Program-made: the position numbers and the translations under genes
Source: Agrocybe praecox
Taxonomy: Eukaryota > Basidiomycota > Agaricomycetes > Agaricales > Agrocybaceae
DNA: 64,000 nucleotides
Assembly (NCBI GenBank): GCA_964017145.1
Contig: OZ024842.1
Location: 1,860,001-1,924,000, forward strand
Reading direction: 5' to 3'
The notes under the pieces: generated by a model
What the model was told of the DNA's origin: nothing
Database searches by the model: none
What the model saw: the letters and a program-made list of their open reading frames with translations, nothing else
In this document: positions 11,661-23,195 of the stretch, in pieces
Layout of the letters: every line of letters begins with the position of its first letter
Position numbering within the stretch: position 1 is the stretch's first letter

Positions 11661-13351
11661 CTAGCACACATAAGCTTAAGGCACATGTGCCTCCGGTATT
11701 TGCCGATCATGTGATTCATGATGGGCATTGCAAGTTACGCACGGTTCAAATTTTCGAATTTCGAAACCACTGCTTTTCCTGTATAGTCACATACGACGTC
11801 GACGCCATGCTTACCGAAGCTCATACATGACTAGGTTCATTGCCATGGGGTATTATGAAACCTACATTTCTATGCGTTTCTCCACCAGGCCTACTACCGA
11901 CGTGTGAGATGCTCCACTGATTCTTTACTTAACCCACCCACTTTCCGGCAATGGAACCCTTCGAAAACCAATGGCCCGCTGGAAACCAATACGGGGCTAC
12001 TGGATAACGAACGGTGATACTAGTGCGACTGTTTTGATGTCACTTTTTCTAACATTTGATTGCTATCGTACCGCAAATTGCCTGGCTGTTGTTGCGTGTG
12101 CATCTGTATGCATTTGGACTGATGCGAACTGAGCACATTGCTCTGTTCAGATTTGCAACCGACGCGACATACCGTCTTACAACCTCTTACAACGCTGAAC
12201 AAATGTAGGTATACCTCCAGGTGCCAGACATCTGTATAGGCGCATATACAAAGCCTATCATGTGGTATAGTGATCAATTGAAGGTCATATCTACGTCTTC
12301 CATTTTCTGTTAAGCATTACCATCATATGTGTCGCCCACTTTAGCCAGCATCGATCCGACATGCCGACTATGCTTCTCTCCCCAAAATTCCTCCAAGCAT
12401 TCGAAATATGGCTTTACCGACTCAATTCTGAGAATCGTTCTTCATACCATGCTGAAGAACCTCGATTTTGCGTGAATTGAAAATACCTCGTATATCTCAA
12501 GCTACATCTCAAGTCCTCCTCCCGCCTCAGGCACAGACACCGAGGGAGGGATCAATTTATCGGCACAAAAAGGTAGCTTCCTTCAGAATCCAGGCCGCAG
12601 ATACGTCCGTTTTTGTCCCCTCGTTTTAACATACGCCAAAAACAGACGGATATGCAACATGCAGTGAAAACGGGCCGTATGTCAATCGACATTAATTGAG
12701 GTACATGTGCTTGCAAAAAAAATTTGATGATAGCCGTTTGATCATTATAACCTATAGGCAATGATTCCTTACTGCTGGAAGTGAGAAGTTGACTGAATCC
12801 TCTGTTCATGTGGATCTTTAACCGCTCGTGATGCATTGATGTCCTATTCTTCGAGGTTGTTATAGAAAATTGCATTCAGAGTACAGATGCGGTAAATTGG
12901 CGGTCTCGGGCAATTCGTCGTATTCCATGTGTACACACACAGCCTTTTGATTGTTCACTGATCTGCTCCCACTGACCACCTCCATCTCACCGATTTTAAG
13001 CATCAGACATACGAAATAACTGTTCGTGGTTTTTGAAAATTGTAGGTACGTCATACGACCTTTGAGGAACGGAGATTGGCTACTGAAGCTACGTATGTGT
13101 ATACATTAGTTCCTTCGTCAGGTATGATATATAGGTGGAGATCTACGCGATATGGCGACCGACGTGTCCCAGGACGAGTACTTCATGGTTCTTCGGTATC
13201 AATACAGAATATACGACCGGATCTTGCATTTAAGATGAACCATGACCTACAACTTTGATGATTTTTTTTCAGACTGTGTACTACGCCATGTGCAATGATG
13301 GTGGTAGTGAAGTGCAGGGACTTCTCATATGTATTTGGCGCTCGAGAAGGC

Positions 13352-13379
13352 GCTTTCTAAAAGGGTCTTTCTAAAAGGG
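13352..13379. repeat. Two-unit 14-nt tandem repeat
   Basis: The unit [gt]ctttctaaaaggg occurs twice directly head to tail. Probably a small replication-slippage repeat with no known role. Confidence 0.5.
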
Positions 13380-16144
13380 ACTCCCGACGGAGGGTAGCCT
13401 AGATCAATCATTTTGCTACCAGAATCGTACGCAAGTTGTTATGTTTCTCTTTTGGTGCCGACGATCTGACAGATTATTTACTGTTTGTTCTGATACTACT
13501 ATGTGAATCAGGTCTTCTGTCAACTTATTTCACAATAGATCGAATCTTATTTCCTCAGACGAAAAACATATCAGCAAACGTTTTTGATGAACTGAGGTCG
13601 TGATTCAGTTGTTCTGCCTATTTGAATTCCTTGTTGGATCACCATTCTTTCTCCACGTTCGTTATTTTTTAGCTAACTTAATCACGAAACTGCATTGTTC
13701 ATGACCGTGACCGAAGTCATTTTTCCCGATAGGCCAGCTATTATTACGACTCACCCTCATTTTATATTTTGAATCCACAGAGAGCAGTGACTACCGATGA
13801 TACTGAATAGAGCAAAAACTTTGTATTCTGAACTCTCCTCAGGTTCTCGAACGTGGTCAAGGCCTCAATAGTGCGTCGGAATTCTCCTTTGGCAGGCACA
13901 AGAAGATGAAGTAGCGCCAGCCAAGCCAAAAATGTAAGATGCGAATTATCCCGAAATTGCAACCGTCGTTGGTCGTATCATGAACTTGCATCTTCAAATC
14001 AATCAAGTCGGCGATGTTTTTTTTTTTACCTCCCACTTACATCCACTGATTTCTTGGCTTTCGAACTCGGGAAGTACCTTATCTAACAAATGTTGTTACG
14101 ATTACGGAATCACACAATCCATCTCCGTGTCTTCATCGCGTCGACGGGATCCTCTTCAGCCTGCTGGTCGCGTTTGTCATGCTCCGTCCTACTCCTGTGC
14201 ATGTGACCCCGAAGGGAATGGCGCGAGCACAGTCAGATAAGACGTCAATACCAAATCTAATGATATGGCAGCTTATCTTACCGAAACGTCATGATGACAT
14301 AGGCAGATCCTGTGTCGTGCCCCCGAAGGGCCGGCAGATCTGAGGACTGACGGGATGGATCGGCGGGAGCTGCGCTCCTTAGAGGTGTTCCAAATTGGAA
14401 GTGTACCATGGGGCCAACATGCTACTTGGGAACGCACCCAAAAAGAATTAGACAGGACACACCCCTTTCTCCCTGGGACTCGGTAGGTACCTGAGCCCTC
14501 GAATGGCGAAATACTCTGAATGCCGGCGGGTGGTACTGCGTGTAGGGCAACACTCTGTACTATTTTACTCCATAGGTAGAAACTGTAGTCCACATTAGTT
14601 GTCCTAGAAGTCTGCCAGGGAGTATCAGGCCGAGGATTTGGAACCTAACAATGTTGTCCATGGAGCCCGCAAGAATCATGGGATAATACGGACATACTAA
14701 ATGTATATACTCTCAGAAAAAAAACACACGCTCATTTCTTTTCATTAATAGAGCGTATCGTGTCTATTGTCAGTGAATTTAGTCTTTGTAGTATTCTTGT
14801 GCGAATTTCTGATTTCCCCTTGGCGTTCTTGGGCTTGACAAATATAAACGGCGTCGAAATCACGAAGGATGCAAATTGTGAATTATTAGTAGACAACGAC
14901 CACGACGGTTTACTCGCCTCTGCTAGGAGATTTTACCTCAAGATCTACGTCCAGGGACTTGGTTTTGAAAGCACTGGCTATCCTTTACGTACTATCGTCC
15001 GCGATCATATTTCTTACTGTTGCTCGACAGGCGCCAAATATGATCTATTTTTATATGACATACCAGCCGCGCCTAGTATTGTTACCTAGGTCAGCCTTCA
15101 CTTTGAGCTAGCTTGATCATTCTGTGAGTGTATACATTGTCAACGGCATAAAGAGTACGATGATCGAATATTACCGCCCGAGCCGAGCTTTGTCATTTGG
15201 TCAGAGAGTACGGGTAGGATAAATCAGCGGCAAAATCTGTCCTGATTGATAGATAGATGATACCAAATATCCTCTGGCCGAACCCCGCGTGGTGGCGCCA
15301 CGTTCGTAGCGCAAAGAATTCTGTTCATTATAGGACGCGTAAAGCTTAAACAACTGTTGCTTCTCCTTTTGAAGTTTGCGCACATTTCCCCACCCCATTG
15401 GAGATGGGCTGCGTAGCGTCGCGTCGCGTCTTGAATATAATTCGGTGGGAGAGCGACTGTACGCCACACACACGCGGCTGTATCTACCGCGTCCCGGTTC
15501 TTTTCAGAACATAAATCCCAGGCTAGATGATATTCTCGGAAACGCCTGTTATTGTTATTATCAGAGTGATAACCATCGTCGTCGACTTGATGAAGACCGA
15601 GAATATCGCAGCTTCTTCAGCTCCCTATGGTGAAAAGTATACATACCTTAAAGGGCTTACTTACTACACTATTCGAGCACTGAGTATTGACCAGAGCGTA
15701 GGGTACTTACTAAGGGCACAATTTCTATCAGCATGCAAACCATGATTACCCTAAAATTCTAAAGGAGAAAGGGTATACGTATATCCTATCGCACCCTGTC
15801 GAAGTCATCCGCAGCAGTAGCGCTGCACCAACGTATCTTATTAAAATACATTACGATACAACTTGCAATCCGCCAGAAAAAATAGACAGTTTTCTCGAAT
15901 GCTCAGAGTTGCTCTCCGTGGTAACAGAGCCCATTGTGTTCTAATAATAATACTATTAAAAATAAATTCACTAGGCTACTAGACCCAAGCCATATCAACA
16001 TTGACTCGAATCATCTTTTCGAACAGACACACACTGTACTTGAAAAACACTGTACTCTCTGCGGTGCGCGCACAATGCGTCCGAACAACACTTTATGATA
16101 AGGCACCATTGAATCGCAGATCATACGAGAACCCTCTTATCCAG

Positions 16145-16418
16145 TAGCTATCCACCAGCGAGTGCGAGTGCTTATCGACTATTTTTATTTTTTAATTATT
16201 ATACATAGAAGAGCGCTTCCCGCTAGTATTATCCAGTACCTTACCGCGGGACTCGAGGTCCAACGGACATTCTAGCTATCCACCAGCGAGTGCGATGCTT
16301 ATCGACTATTTTTATTTTTAATATTATAAATAGAAGAGCGCCCGCCGCTAGTATTATCTAGTATACGAAGATTCGAGTACCTTACCGCGGGACTCGACTC
16401 GGAGGTCCAACGGACATT
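16145..16418. repeat. Tandem direct repeat of about 130-145 bp, two copies
   Basis: Copy 1 is 16145-16272 and copy 2 is 16273-16418. Both start tagctatccaccagcgagtg, share cttatcgactatttttattttt, agaagagcgc, cgctagtattat, taccttaccgcgggactcg and end ggtccaacggacatt. Copy 2 has an extra segment of about 15 nt before taccttaccg and a small insertion after gggactcg. No open frame or terminal inverted repeats are visible. It looks like a segmental or minisatellite-type duplication in the gene-poor region. Confidence 0.8.
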
Positions 16419-16919
16419 AAATGAACTTCAACTTGTCCAAAGAAGCGTCGACTAATCTCAGTACGTATACGTACTAGTCTACCTACTCTGCTCTCTCCGC
16501 TACTGCTTGATACTACTAAACGAGAACATGTTACAACCGATATCATCATACTAATGTATTCCCAGTAATGTATATTTAAATCTACGAATACGTACTAGGC
16601 TACTTATAACTTTATCAATCACATCATTATTGTACAATCAGTTAATAAATGCCAAATTGATGGATTTGACTTTGACGAGAAAAACAAAAAACACATCTTA
16701 CAAATATCCTTATTAAATTACGACACACTGTCCGTGAGTGCGAGCGCGAGAGTGTTCAGCTGAAACTTATTGGTGTTGACAAAGATAATGAATACTCAAG
16801 GTACTACTCACTTCTATCGATCGTCCCTCAACAAAAATTAAGCTTGAAGCAGAAAGACCCGGACAAGGAAGAAGGAACGTATGTTATGTTGGCCAAATCA
16901 ATGGTAGCAGTAGTGATAG

Positions 16920-17470
16920 TGATACAATACACGAAAAAGAAAGAGAAAGGAGAGAGAGAAAAGAACCTAACTAACTACTAATACTAGTACAACTATTCAC
17001 ATAGTACCGTCATTTGGCGGAAATTATACGTATACAAACGAATATCGAACATCGATGCGTGTATGATTGATAGAGAGAAAGAAATGGAAATGAGAATGAG
17101 GTAATGAGAGACGATCGTCGATGACGGAAAGTAAGTAGACGGGAATAAACAAATGAATGAATGAATGAAAATGGTAGAGTGGGTGGGTGTTAAAACGGGA
17201 TGGATGAATGAATGAATATGCGAACACGATAGAGAGTGGGGATGTACGAAGACAGGCAAAGCAGGACGGGAAGGAAAGGAAAAGGGAGGGGGCGAATGAA
17301 TGTGGATAGTTCGAGGGGGGAAGGTAAGGAAAGGAAAAGAAGGGGACAAAGGAATGTGGATAGTTCGAGGGTGGGGGGAGGTAGGGAAAAAGGGAAACAA
17401 GAAAAAAAGGAGGGAAAAGAGTGAACGAAAAAGAACTCCAAAAAAAAAAGGAGAAAGAAAGAAGGAAAGG
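16920..17470. repeat. Purine-rich low-complexity tract with short repeats
   Basis: About 550 nt in which the + strand is mostly A and G (agagaaagg, gaatgaatgaatg, aaggaaagg and similar). It includes a direct repeat gaatgtggatagttcgaggg at 17298-17317 and 17352-17371 within a 54-nt unit. Strand asymmetry changes to pyrimidine-rich near 17490. Long open frames here on either strand are artefacts of low complexity. It lies downstream of the Pbs2 gene. Confidence 0.6.
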
Positions 17471-18339
17471 AAACCAGCCCTTAAGGCCTTACTCCTCTTT
17501 CTCCACTTCCACTTCCACTTCCCATCTTCATCTTCCCATTTTCCAAAGTCCTCAAATCCACATCCGCATCCGCATCAAGCGGTCGCGGTCGCAGTATACC
17601 ATCATCCCTCCCAAACCACAAACGACAAGCAACCAGCGCTATCGCGTATGGGTGTATGTATATGCATCACGCCAGTGTCCGTGTCCAGATGAAAAAACCA
17701 GTCCATCCGGCTTCGTACGTATCCAACACTCGAAACCGATCGACCGAGCGTCAAAAGGGTTTGAGGAAACTCCCATCTTCCTCTTCCTCTTCTCCACTCC
17801 CACAAAAGGAAGCTCAGCTTCCTTTTATATCCTTCAACACTACCCACGAAATCGAAAAATCCTCCAGGGAATTCCAATTCCCATTTTCGAGGGTATGAGG
17901 TGAAGTTGTAGGACGGGTATTTAGTCCAAGGGAGGGAAGGAACATATCCCATTCCTTCCATCCATTTTCCAAGTCGTGTTGGGTTACAGTATCCTGATAC
18001 TGCGCCCTGCCTTGCTCTTCAGTGCTACATCTCGTCTCGAGTCATTCAAGTTCATCACTATCAATTTAATCTGGGTTTCCGACTCGACTTTGCTGGTCTG
18101 GCTGGCGTTTATGTTACGTGGTGATGATGGGGTACACAATCGTCGTCGCATTGTGTTCTTGGTCTTGGTCTCCTTCTTCTTCTCCTTCTTGGTCTAGGTC
18201 CTGGTCCGGCTCGCATCGTAAACACGCGAATACGTTCACCGGCAAGAATTCAATTCGCGTTCGCATAGCTCCACCAGCAGCCAGCCAACCAGCCAGACAT
18301 ACCACGACGGCTGGAGAAAAATACAGCCCAAGAGCCAGC

Positions 18340-19871
18340 CTACACCGACTCTGGCAAGGTCGCTTTAGCAGCAACGATCGCCTGAGCCTGTTTATACGCC
18401 ACGGCTTTTTCCACCCAAGCGACCATATCGACGCCACTCGTCCGGTCTTGTACCAAGAAGGGGTGTTCCTAAGGAAAGAAAGAATTAAAGTCAATCGTAA
18501 TGAAAAAGTAATAAAAGAAAAGAAAAAACTAACCAGCAGTTCCTTATAACTCGCTCTAGCCGCCGGTTCCTTCCTCAAACAGCTAGCCACAAACTCCCGA
18601 GCCGTCTCGCTGTACCTATCGTCCGGCAGCTCGGGCGGGTCCCCATGCACGATGGCAGTGAGCTGGGCAAACACGTTCGAGTACGTTTCGGGCGGGTATG
18701 GGTACTTGCCGAGTCCCATTTCGATCATGCTCAGGCCTAGAGACCATACGTCTGAGGAAACGGTGTATGTCCCGAGGTTGTTTTGCGATTCGCCGCGGAT
18801 GCGTTCGGGCTGCGGGGTTCGTGAGTGGATAAGTAAGTAGATGGGGTGAAAGGAGACGTACAGCCATATAACTCTGACACCCAATATTAGTCTTCGCAAG
18901 ACTCTTGTCCAACTCTCCCGACACCCCAAAATCACACAGCTTGACGTGGCCTTTTTTGTTAACGAGCACATTGGTCGGTTTGACATCGCGATGGATGATG
19001 TTGAGATCGTCTTTGAGGAATTTGAGGCCACGCACCATGCATGCTGCGATGCGTGCCAGGACGTCCTCTGGTACGCCGGCTGCTTGGAGTTTGTCGATGG
19101 AGCCGGCGTCCATGTATTCCATGCAGTAGTACACGCAGGATTCGATGAAGAATGCGCCGTAGAATTCTACGATCTCGGGTGCGACGGCGCGGTGGAGGAC
19201 GTCTAGCTCCATGATGATGGCATTGAGTTTGGAGTCTTCGAGTTCGAGGCGGATTTCCTGTGGGATGGTGGGTAAGGAGGGAAGCGATGATTAAAAGAAA
19301 GTGTTATACCTTCATGGCCATGGCTACGTTTGTAGGCTTGTGCAAGACTTTCTTTACGGTGCCGTAATTTCCTTTTCCGAGCTCTTCGTCGAGTTGGAGC
19401 TGATCCATGTTGATAGCAAAGGATGCGCCGTTGCTGAAATTGACACCAGAAGCGTTTAGGACGGCTTTTCCGTTGAAATTGAGAGCACCGGATGGGTCAC
19501 TGTGTGATGATGAGTAAGAGGAAAAGATAGAAAAGAAATGATAAATACACGATTTTTGAGAAATTTGAAAAAGGAGAGGTAAAGTTGTGAGTTTGAGGAC
19601 GGCGTGGTTCATGCATGAGAGAAGGACGACCTGCGCCGAGACCTGCGGCTACAGGACCATCAAGAGCGGTCGCATCGATGTCGCGAAGAGAAAAGTTTGG
19701 ACGAATTCTGCGTCCAGCCATCATGCCCTTTGGTTGTTGTTGTGGTCGTAGAGGGGGAAGGACGTCTTGTTGAGCACGATTAGCAAAAGCGGCCATCTTT
19801 GCTTGAAGAGATGGAGGGATTGGAGTTGAGAGGGGCTGTTTGGCAGCGAGTAACCGTTTGTTGTCTGCCAT
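18340..19871 (-). CDS. PBS2: MAP kinase kinase Pbs2 (HOG pathway)
   Basis: Dual-specificity kinase of 437 residues that phosphorylates the Hog1-type MAPK under osmotic and other stress; cytosolic. Exons: 19549-19871, 19310-19499, 18862-19257, 18534-18809, 18340-18468. The first donor is the second GT of gtgtattt, which restores the conserved join NFSKIV-DPSGALNF. The kinase domain starts near 142 with glycine loop GKGNYG (149-154), ATP lysine K171, HRDVKPTN loop, DFG and the activation segment SLAKTNIGCQSYMAPERI, which matches the Pbs2/Wis1 type and keeps the Ser and Thr phospho-acceptors. It ends with VSSDVWSLGLSMIEMGLG, HGDPPELP and a short tail. The N-terminus lacks a long regulatory region of the yeast Pbs2 type. 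Its start codon is only 33 bp from that of the divergent BAG gene. Confidence 0.95.
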
Positions 19872-19904
19872 GATGATGATAGTAAAAGTCAAGAAGGAAC
19901 CATC
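19872..19904. promoter_or_regulatory. 33-bp space between divergent start codons
   Basis: Start codons of PBS2 (minus strand, 19871) and the BAG gene (plus strand, 19905) are separated by 33 bp. Transcription starts must therefore lie inside the neighbouring coding region, or 5' leaders must be almost absent. Overlapping 5' ends are expected. Confidence 0.6.
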
Positions 19905-20488
19905 ATGCCTGTCACTGTTAGGTGGGGCACAGACCGCTTCGAATTTGAACTTCCTCCTCCAAACACAAAGCTCGCTGCTATCAGGCATTCGATAGCGGCG
20001 TATACGCAGCTTCCTTATGATGCCTTTCAGATCGTGCACGATGGGGCGGTCATGGTAGACGATAATGCAAACAGTATGTTTTTTTTTGTTTTGTTTTTTT
20101 ATCTTAATCTCATATGTCAGTCTCTGCATACTATCTGCGAGCCAACTCTACGATTGCAATAGTATCGAACGAAGATGTCCCACCGCCGTTCAAGAATTCA
20201 GAGCAGGCGCAGATCGCGAGCATCCGTGCAGAAGTAGATGCTGCACGCACCAACCTCGCACCGCTCCAACGCCAGTTCATCAGCGATCTACACGACACAC
20301 TCTCCAAGAAACGGCTTACAAAGGAACACAATCGCCTCGGAGAGATGCTCCTGCAAGCACTGCTCCGCCTGGACGCCATTGTGCCAGAACAAGATTGGGG
20401 AACTGCACGGGCAGAGCGCAAAGGAGCAGTGAAAGAGCTGCAGTCGCTGCTTGATGAATTAGACAAGGAATGGGCCGATGCAATCTAG
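19905..20488 (+). CDS. BAG-domain co-chaperone with N-terminal ubiquitin-like region
   Basis: A 178-residue protein with two exons, 19905-20073 and 20121-20488. Residues about 1-65 look like a ubiquitin-like fold (PVTVRWGTDRFEFEL, then a helix and a FQIVHDGAVM strand). Residues about 85-175 form two or three amphipathic helices with the BAG pattern (QRQFISDLHDTL, LGEMLLQALLRLDAI, KELQSLLDELDKEW), the part that binds the Hsp70 ATPase domain and promotes nucleotide exchange. Length and order (UBL then BAG) match small fungal BAG1-like proteins such as fission yeast Bag101/102. Divergent from PBS2 (33 bp) and convergent with the RING gene: stop codons are 2 bp apart. The HOG kinase neighbour hints at a stress theme but that is only proximity. 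Confidence 0.88.
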
Positions 20489-20490
20489 TT

Positions 20491-21295
20491 TTACAGCTTT
20501 GTAATTGAAGTCGGCGAATAACTATTCATCATGATTCCGTGCATCTGCATCCTGAGCCCATGCATCTGTGCCCGTACTGACATCATCTCTTCTCCCATTC
20601 GCAGTGTTTCATTCGCCAGTGTCCTTGTGAGACCAGTAAACATGCTATCCCTCATTTCTCCCATCTCCCTCTGCATCTTCTTCAGCTCCCCCCGCAGTCC
20701 CTCCACAGTCCCTTCAAGCATCTCCACCCGTCTTCTCAGCAACACATTCTGCTCCATCAACACAGATACCTTGCTCATCTCTTCCTTTTCTTCCTCTTCC
20801 TTCTCCTCCTCTTCTTCCGCCTCCTCCACCACCTCCTTGTCCCCATGCATCTTTTCCCAATGTTCCCTGACTTCTGACCGCCTCATCAACTCCCCACACT
20901 CCTCTTCTTCGCACTTCACCTCTGCATAATCACAATCTTCCTTCAAATGCACAGGCACACACTGCCTTTGCCCCGTATATCCACACCCGTCCCCTGCATG
21001 CACACACTCTACAACCAACTCGTCCACCATACTCCGCACAATCGGGCTCGCAGCCACCAGGTCCTCCACCGTCAGCCCCGTCCGGTCCACAGGGCACAAA
21101 GCAGAATGCGACAGCGCGAGCAGTATACAGTCCTTGCAGAACGTGTGCGAGCACGTCCGCGTCGTCGTCGGTTCAGTGAATGGGAACTGGCAGATGCAGC
21201 ATATCTTTGTCCTCCTATCAGCCTTGCTCCATTAATACTATGAATGCACTTACCAGGTTGTTGTTGGGCGTCTCCACGTAGTTGTACAACGACAT
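20491..21295 (-). CDS. RING finger plus TRAF-type zinc finger protein with coiled coil
   Basis: A 251-residue protein, exons 21254-21295 and 20491-21204. After MSLYNYVETPNNNL, the second exon starts with a C3HC4 RING (CxxC at ICCIC, then CSHTFCKDC, then CPVDR), the signature of E3 ubiquitin ligases. A TRAF-type zinc finger follows (CGYTGQRQCVPVHLKEDC, CEEEECGELM, HWEKMHG). Then a Glu/Lys-rich stretch and a long coiled coil (LMEQNVLLRRRVEMLEG onward) to the C-terminus; there is no MATH domain. Similar to RING-TRAF-like fungal proteins of unknown target. It may ubiquitinate proteins bound through the zinc finger or coiled coil; this is inferred. Stop codon is 2 bp from that of the BAG gene, so 3' UTRs overlap. 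Confidence 0.88.
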
Positions 21296-21352
21296 TGTCC
21301 TGTTCAAGTCTAGATCGAGACTACTTTAACGGAAGGAACCCCGGCATGCGGA

Positions 21353-21367
21353 GAGATAAGATAAGAT
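21353..21367. promoter_or_regulatory. Tandem GATAAG motif between RING and AKR genes
   Basis: gagataagataagat lies in the 255-bp divergent promoter between the RING gene start (21295) and the aldo-keto reductase start (21551). Two overlapping GATAAG cores. A GATA-factor site is plausible. Confidence 0.35.
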
Positions 21368-21550
21368 TCTCATACACAACCGAAAGTTCTCATTCTTACA
21401 AAGATGCTTACACATTCACTGCAACTCTCACTCTCGATTATTAAAGTGGCCAACTTACGCGTCCTATCCAGCTGCTTATATTCCAAGATCCCTCTGCATC
21501 TTTCCTTCCACCACCACCATCACCCTACATCGACACTTCTCAGTAAAGCC

Positions 21551-22889
21551 ATGTCCACCTCAGGGCCTCTAACGCTCTCATCGACAGTACGCCTCTCCTC
21601 GGGGTACGACATGCCCCTCCTTGGATTCGGCGTCTTCCAGAACCACGACGCGACGCCAACGACGGTCGTCGCGTTCGAGGCGGGGTACCGGTGCGTTGAG
21701 CGTCCCTTCATCTCGTATACCAACCGATGCTGATAATGATATGCAATAGACACGTCGACTCTGCCCAGATGTACCGTAACGAAGCCGAAGTGGGCGAAGC
21801 TGTGCGTAAAGCTGGGTTGGCGCGCAGCGAGGTGTTTATCAGTGAGTGATCCCGAACCGTGATATGGGTCATGGGCTATTTAATTGAATTAAATTATAGC
21901 CACGAAATGTACCTCCAAGACACACGGATACGAAAAGACGCTCAAGGGCGTAGAGGAGTCGCTTGCGAAGATGAAGTTTGGTGGGTCAATTCATGCATAT
22001 ATGTACATATACTAGTATACTAAACCCCACTCCTTGACAGATTACATCGACCTCTTCCTCATCCACGACCCGCTCTCTGGGACCGAGAAGCGGCTCGCGA
22101 CGTACAAGGCGTTGTTGGAGAAACAGAAGGAGGGAAAGATTAGGAGTGTGGGTGTTTCGAATTAGTGAGTTACCTTTCTTTCTCTTGCTCTTGCTATGGC
22201 TTGCTATGTAGATGGTACATACTTATTTACTGACACACACACACTTGATATGTTTATAGCGGCCCCAAACATCTCGACGAAATCAAAGCTGCCGGTTTAC
22301 CACTTCCTAGCGTTAACCAGATCGAGGTGAATACCAAATAAAAATATCTTGAGCAAGTTCATTTCCATGTTGATGCCCTTCCCTTCCCTCCAGCTTCACC
22401 CCTTGTGCCAACAAAAACCCATCGTGGAATGGTGCACCGCGAACGGCGTGGTCGTCCAGGCGTACTGCCCGATTTTGAGAGGGCAGATGGACCATCAGGT
22501 CATTCAGGATTTGTCTGCAAAGGTGCGTAGGACAACTTTTTTTTAAAATATCCAATTAACTTACTTAATTTTGGTGCGCATATACTTAGTACGACCGCGA
22601 CCCTGCACAAGTGTTGATTAGGTGGTCTTTGCAGAAAGGGTACGTCCTATCTTTTTCATTATCATTATCTCTGGTCACTTACACCATTAACCTTTTAAAT
22701 TAAAAAAAACCCACCCACCCACACACACACAGATTCGTCCCTCTCCCAAAGAGCGCCACGCCCGCACGCATCAGGTCCAATGCGGAGGTGTACGACTTTG
22801 AGCTCGCCCCGGAGGATATGGCCAAGCTCGACGCGCTGGATCAGGGAAAGTCGGGCTCAATTAGCTGGAATCCGGTTGATGCTGCTTGA
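21551..22889 (+). CDS. Aldo-keto reductase
   Basis: NADPH-dependent carbonyl reductase of 279 residues with eight exons: 21551-21690, 21750-21841, 21900-21980, 22041-22164, 22260-22326, 22394-22522, 22590-22639, 22733-22889. The catalytic tetrad is visible: Asp and Tyr in HVDSAQMYRNE, Lys in TTKC, His in LFLIHDP. The AKR signature GYRHVDSAQMYRNE is assembled across the first intron. The C-terminal cofactor site is VPLPKSATPARIRSN. Length is near the usual 280-330. This is the intact copy; pieces of a related gene occur at 23196, 25655 and 31002 to its right. Substrate is unknown; fungal relatives reduce diverse aldehydes and ketones. Confidence 0.95.
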
Positions 22890-23040
22890 TATTGGAGAGA
22901 GGTCGAACTAACTATATAAGAGACGAACTGGAATTATGGATTATGGAAGGAATAAAAGAAATGCTGTATGATGTGCTATACATGAATGAAGGAAATTTCT
23001 ATTGTGGATGCGACAATTTGAGGATAGGGGCTTTGGTCGG

Positions 23041-23062
23041 AGAAGATAAGATAAGATAAGAT
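23041..23062. promoter_or_regulatory. Tandem GATAAG motif (three cores)
   Basis: agaagataagataagataagat just after the aldo-keto reductase gene. Three overlapping GATAAG cores; the longest such run in the window together with the one at 11639. Confidence 0.3.
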
Positions 23063-23195
23063 GGTGACACTTCTCCAATAAGTAATGCAATTCCCTTCAA
23101 AATTCAGCGCTCACTCTTTCCATTCGTTACTGTCGTCCTGGAGTCAAGTCGGTGGTTACTAGTCTTTTGTGTCCTCGTCTTCTTCGCATTTTTTG

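Larger units (their letters stand above)
11302..18339. other. Seven-kb gene-poor region
   Basis: No convincing gene was found in 7 kb. Open frames are short and lack recognisable motifs. At about 14140-14240 one frame reads like a helical transporter fragment (LFSLLVAFVMLRPTPV) but is not extendable. Listed separately inside it: tandem GATAAG at 11639, a 14-bp palindrome aggcacatgtgcct at 11679-11692, a two-unit 14-nt tandem repeat at 13352-13379, a large tandem repeat at 16145-16418 and a purine-rich tract at 16920-17470. The right end must include the 3' region of the Pbs2 gene. Confidence 0.45.

Noticed and set aside
13980..14240. Possible transporter fragment (LFSLLVAFVMLRPTPV)
   Set aside because: Too short, not extendable by splicing, and no second conserved segment nearby.
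14760..15089. 109-codon frame in the gene-poor region
   Set aside because: No family resemblance and no adjoining exons with consistent splice sites.
16145..16418. CRISPR-like array
   Set aside because: Only two long repeats in a eukaryotic genome, no spacers of constant length.
17421..17903. 160-codon frame next to the purine-rich tract
   Set aside because: Composition follows the low-complexity DNA (KKKEK, STSTSTS, IRIRI); several overlapping frames on both strands show the same effect.
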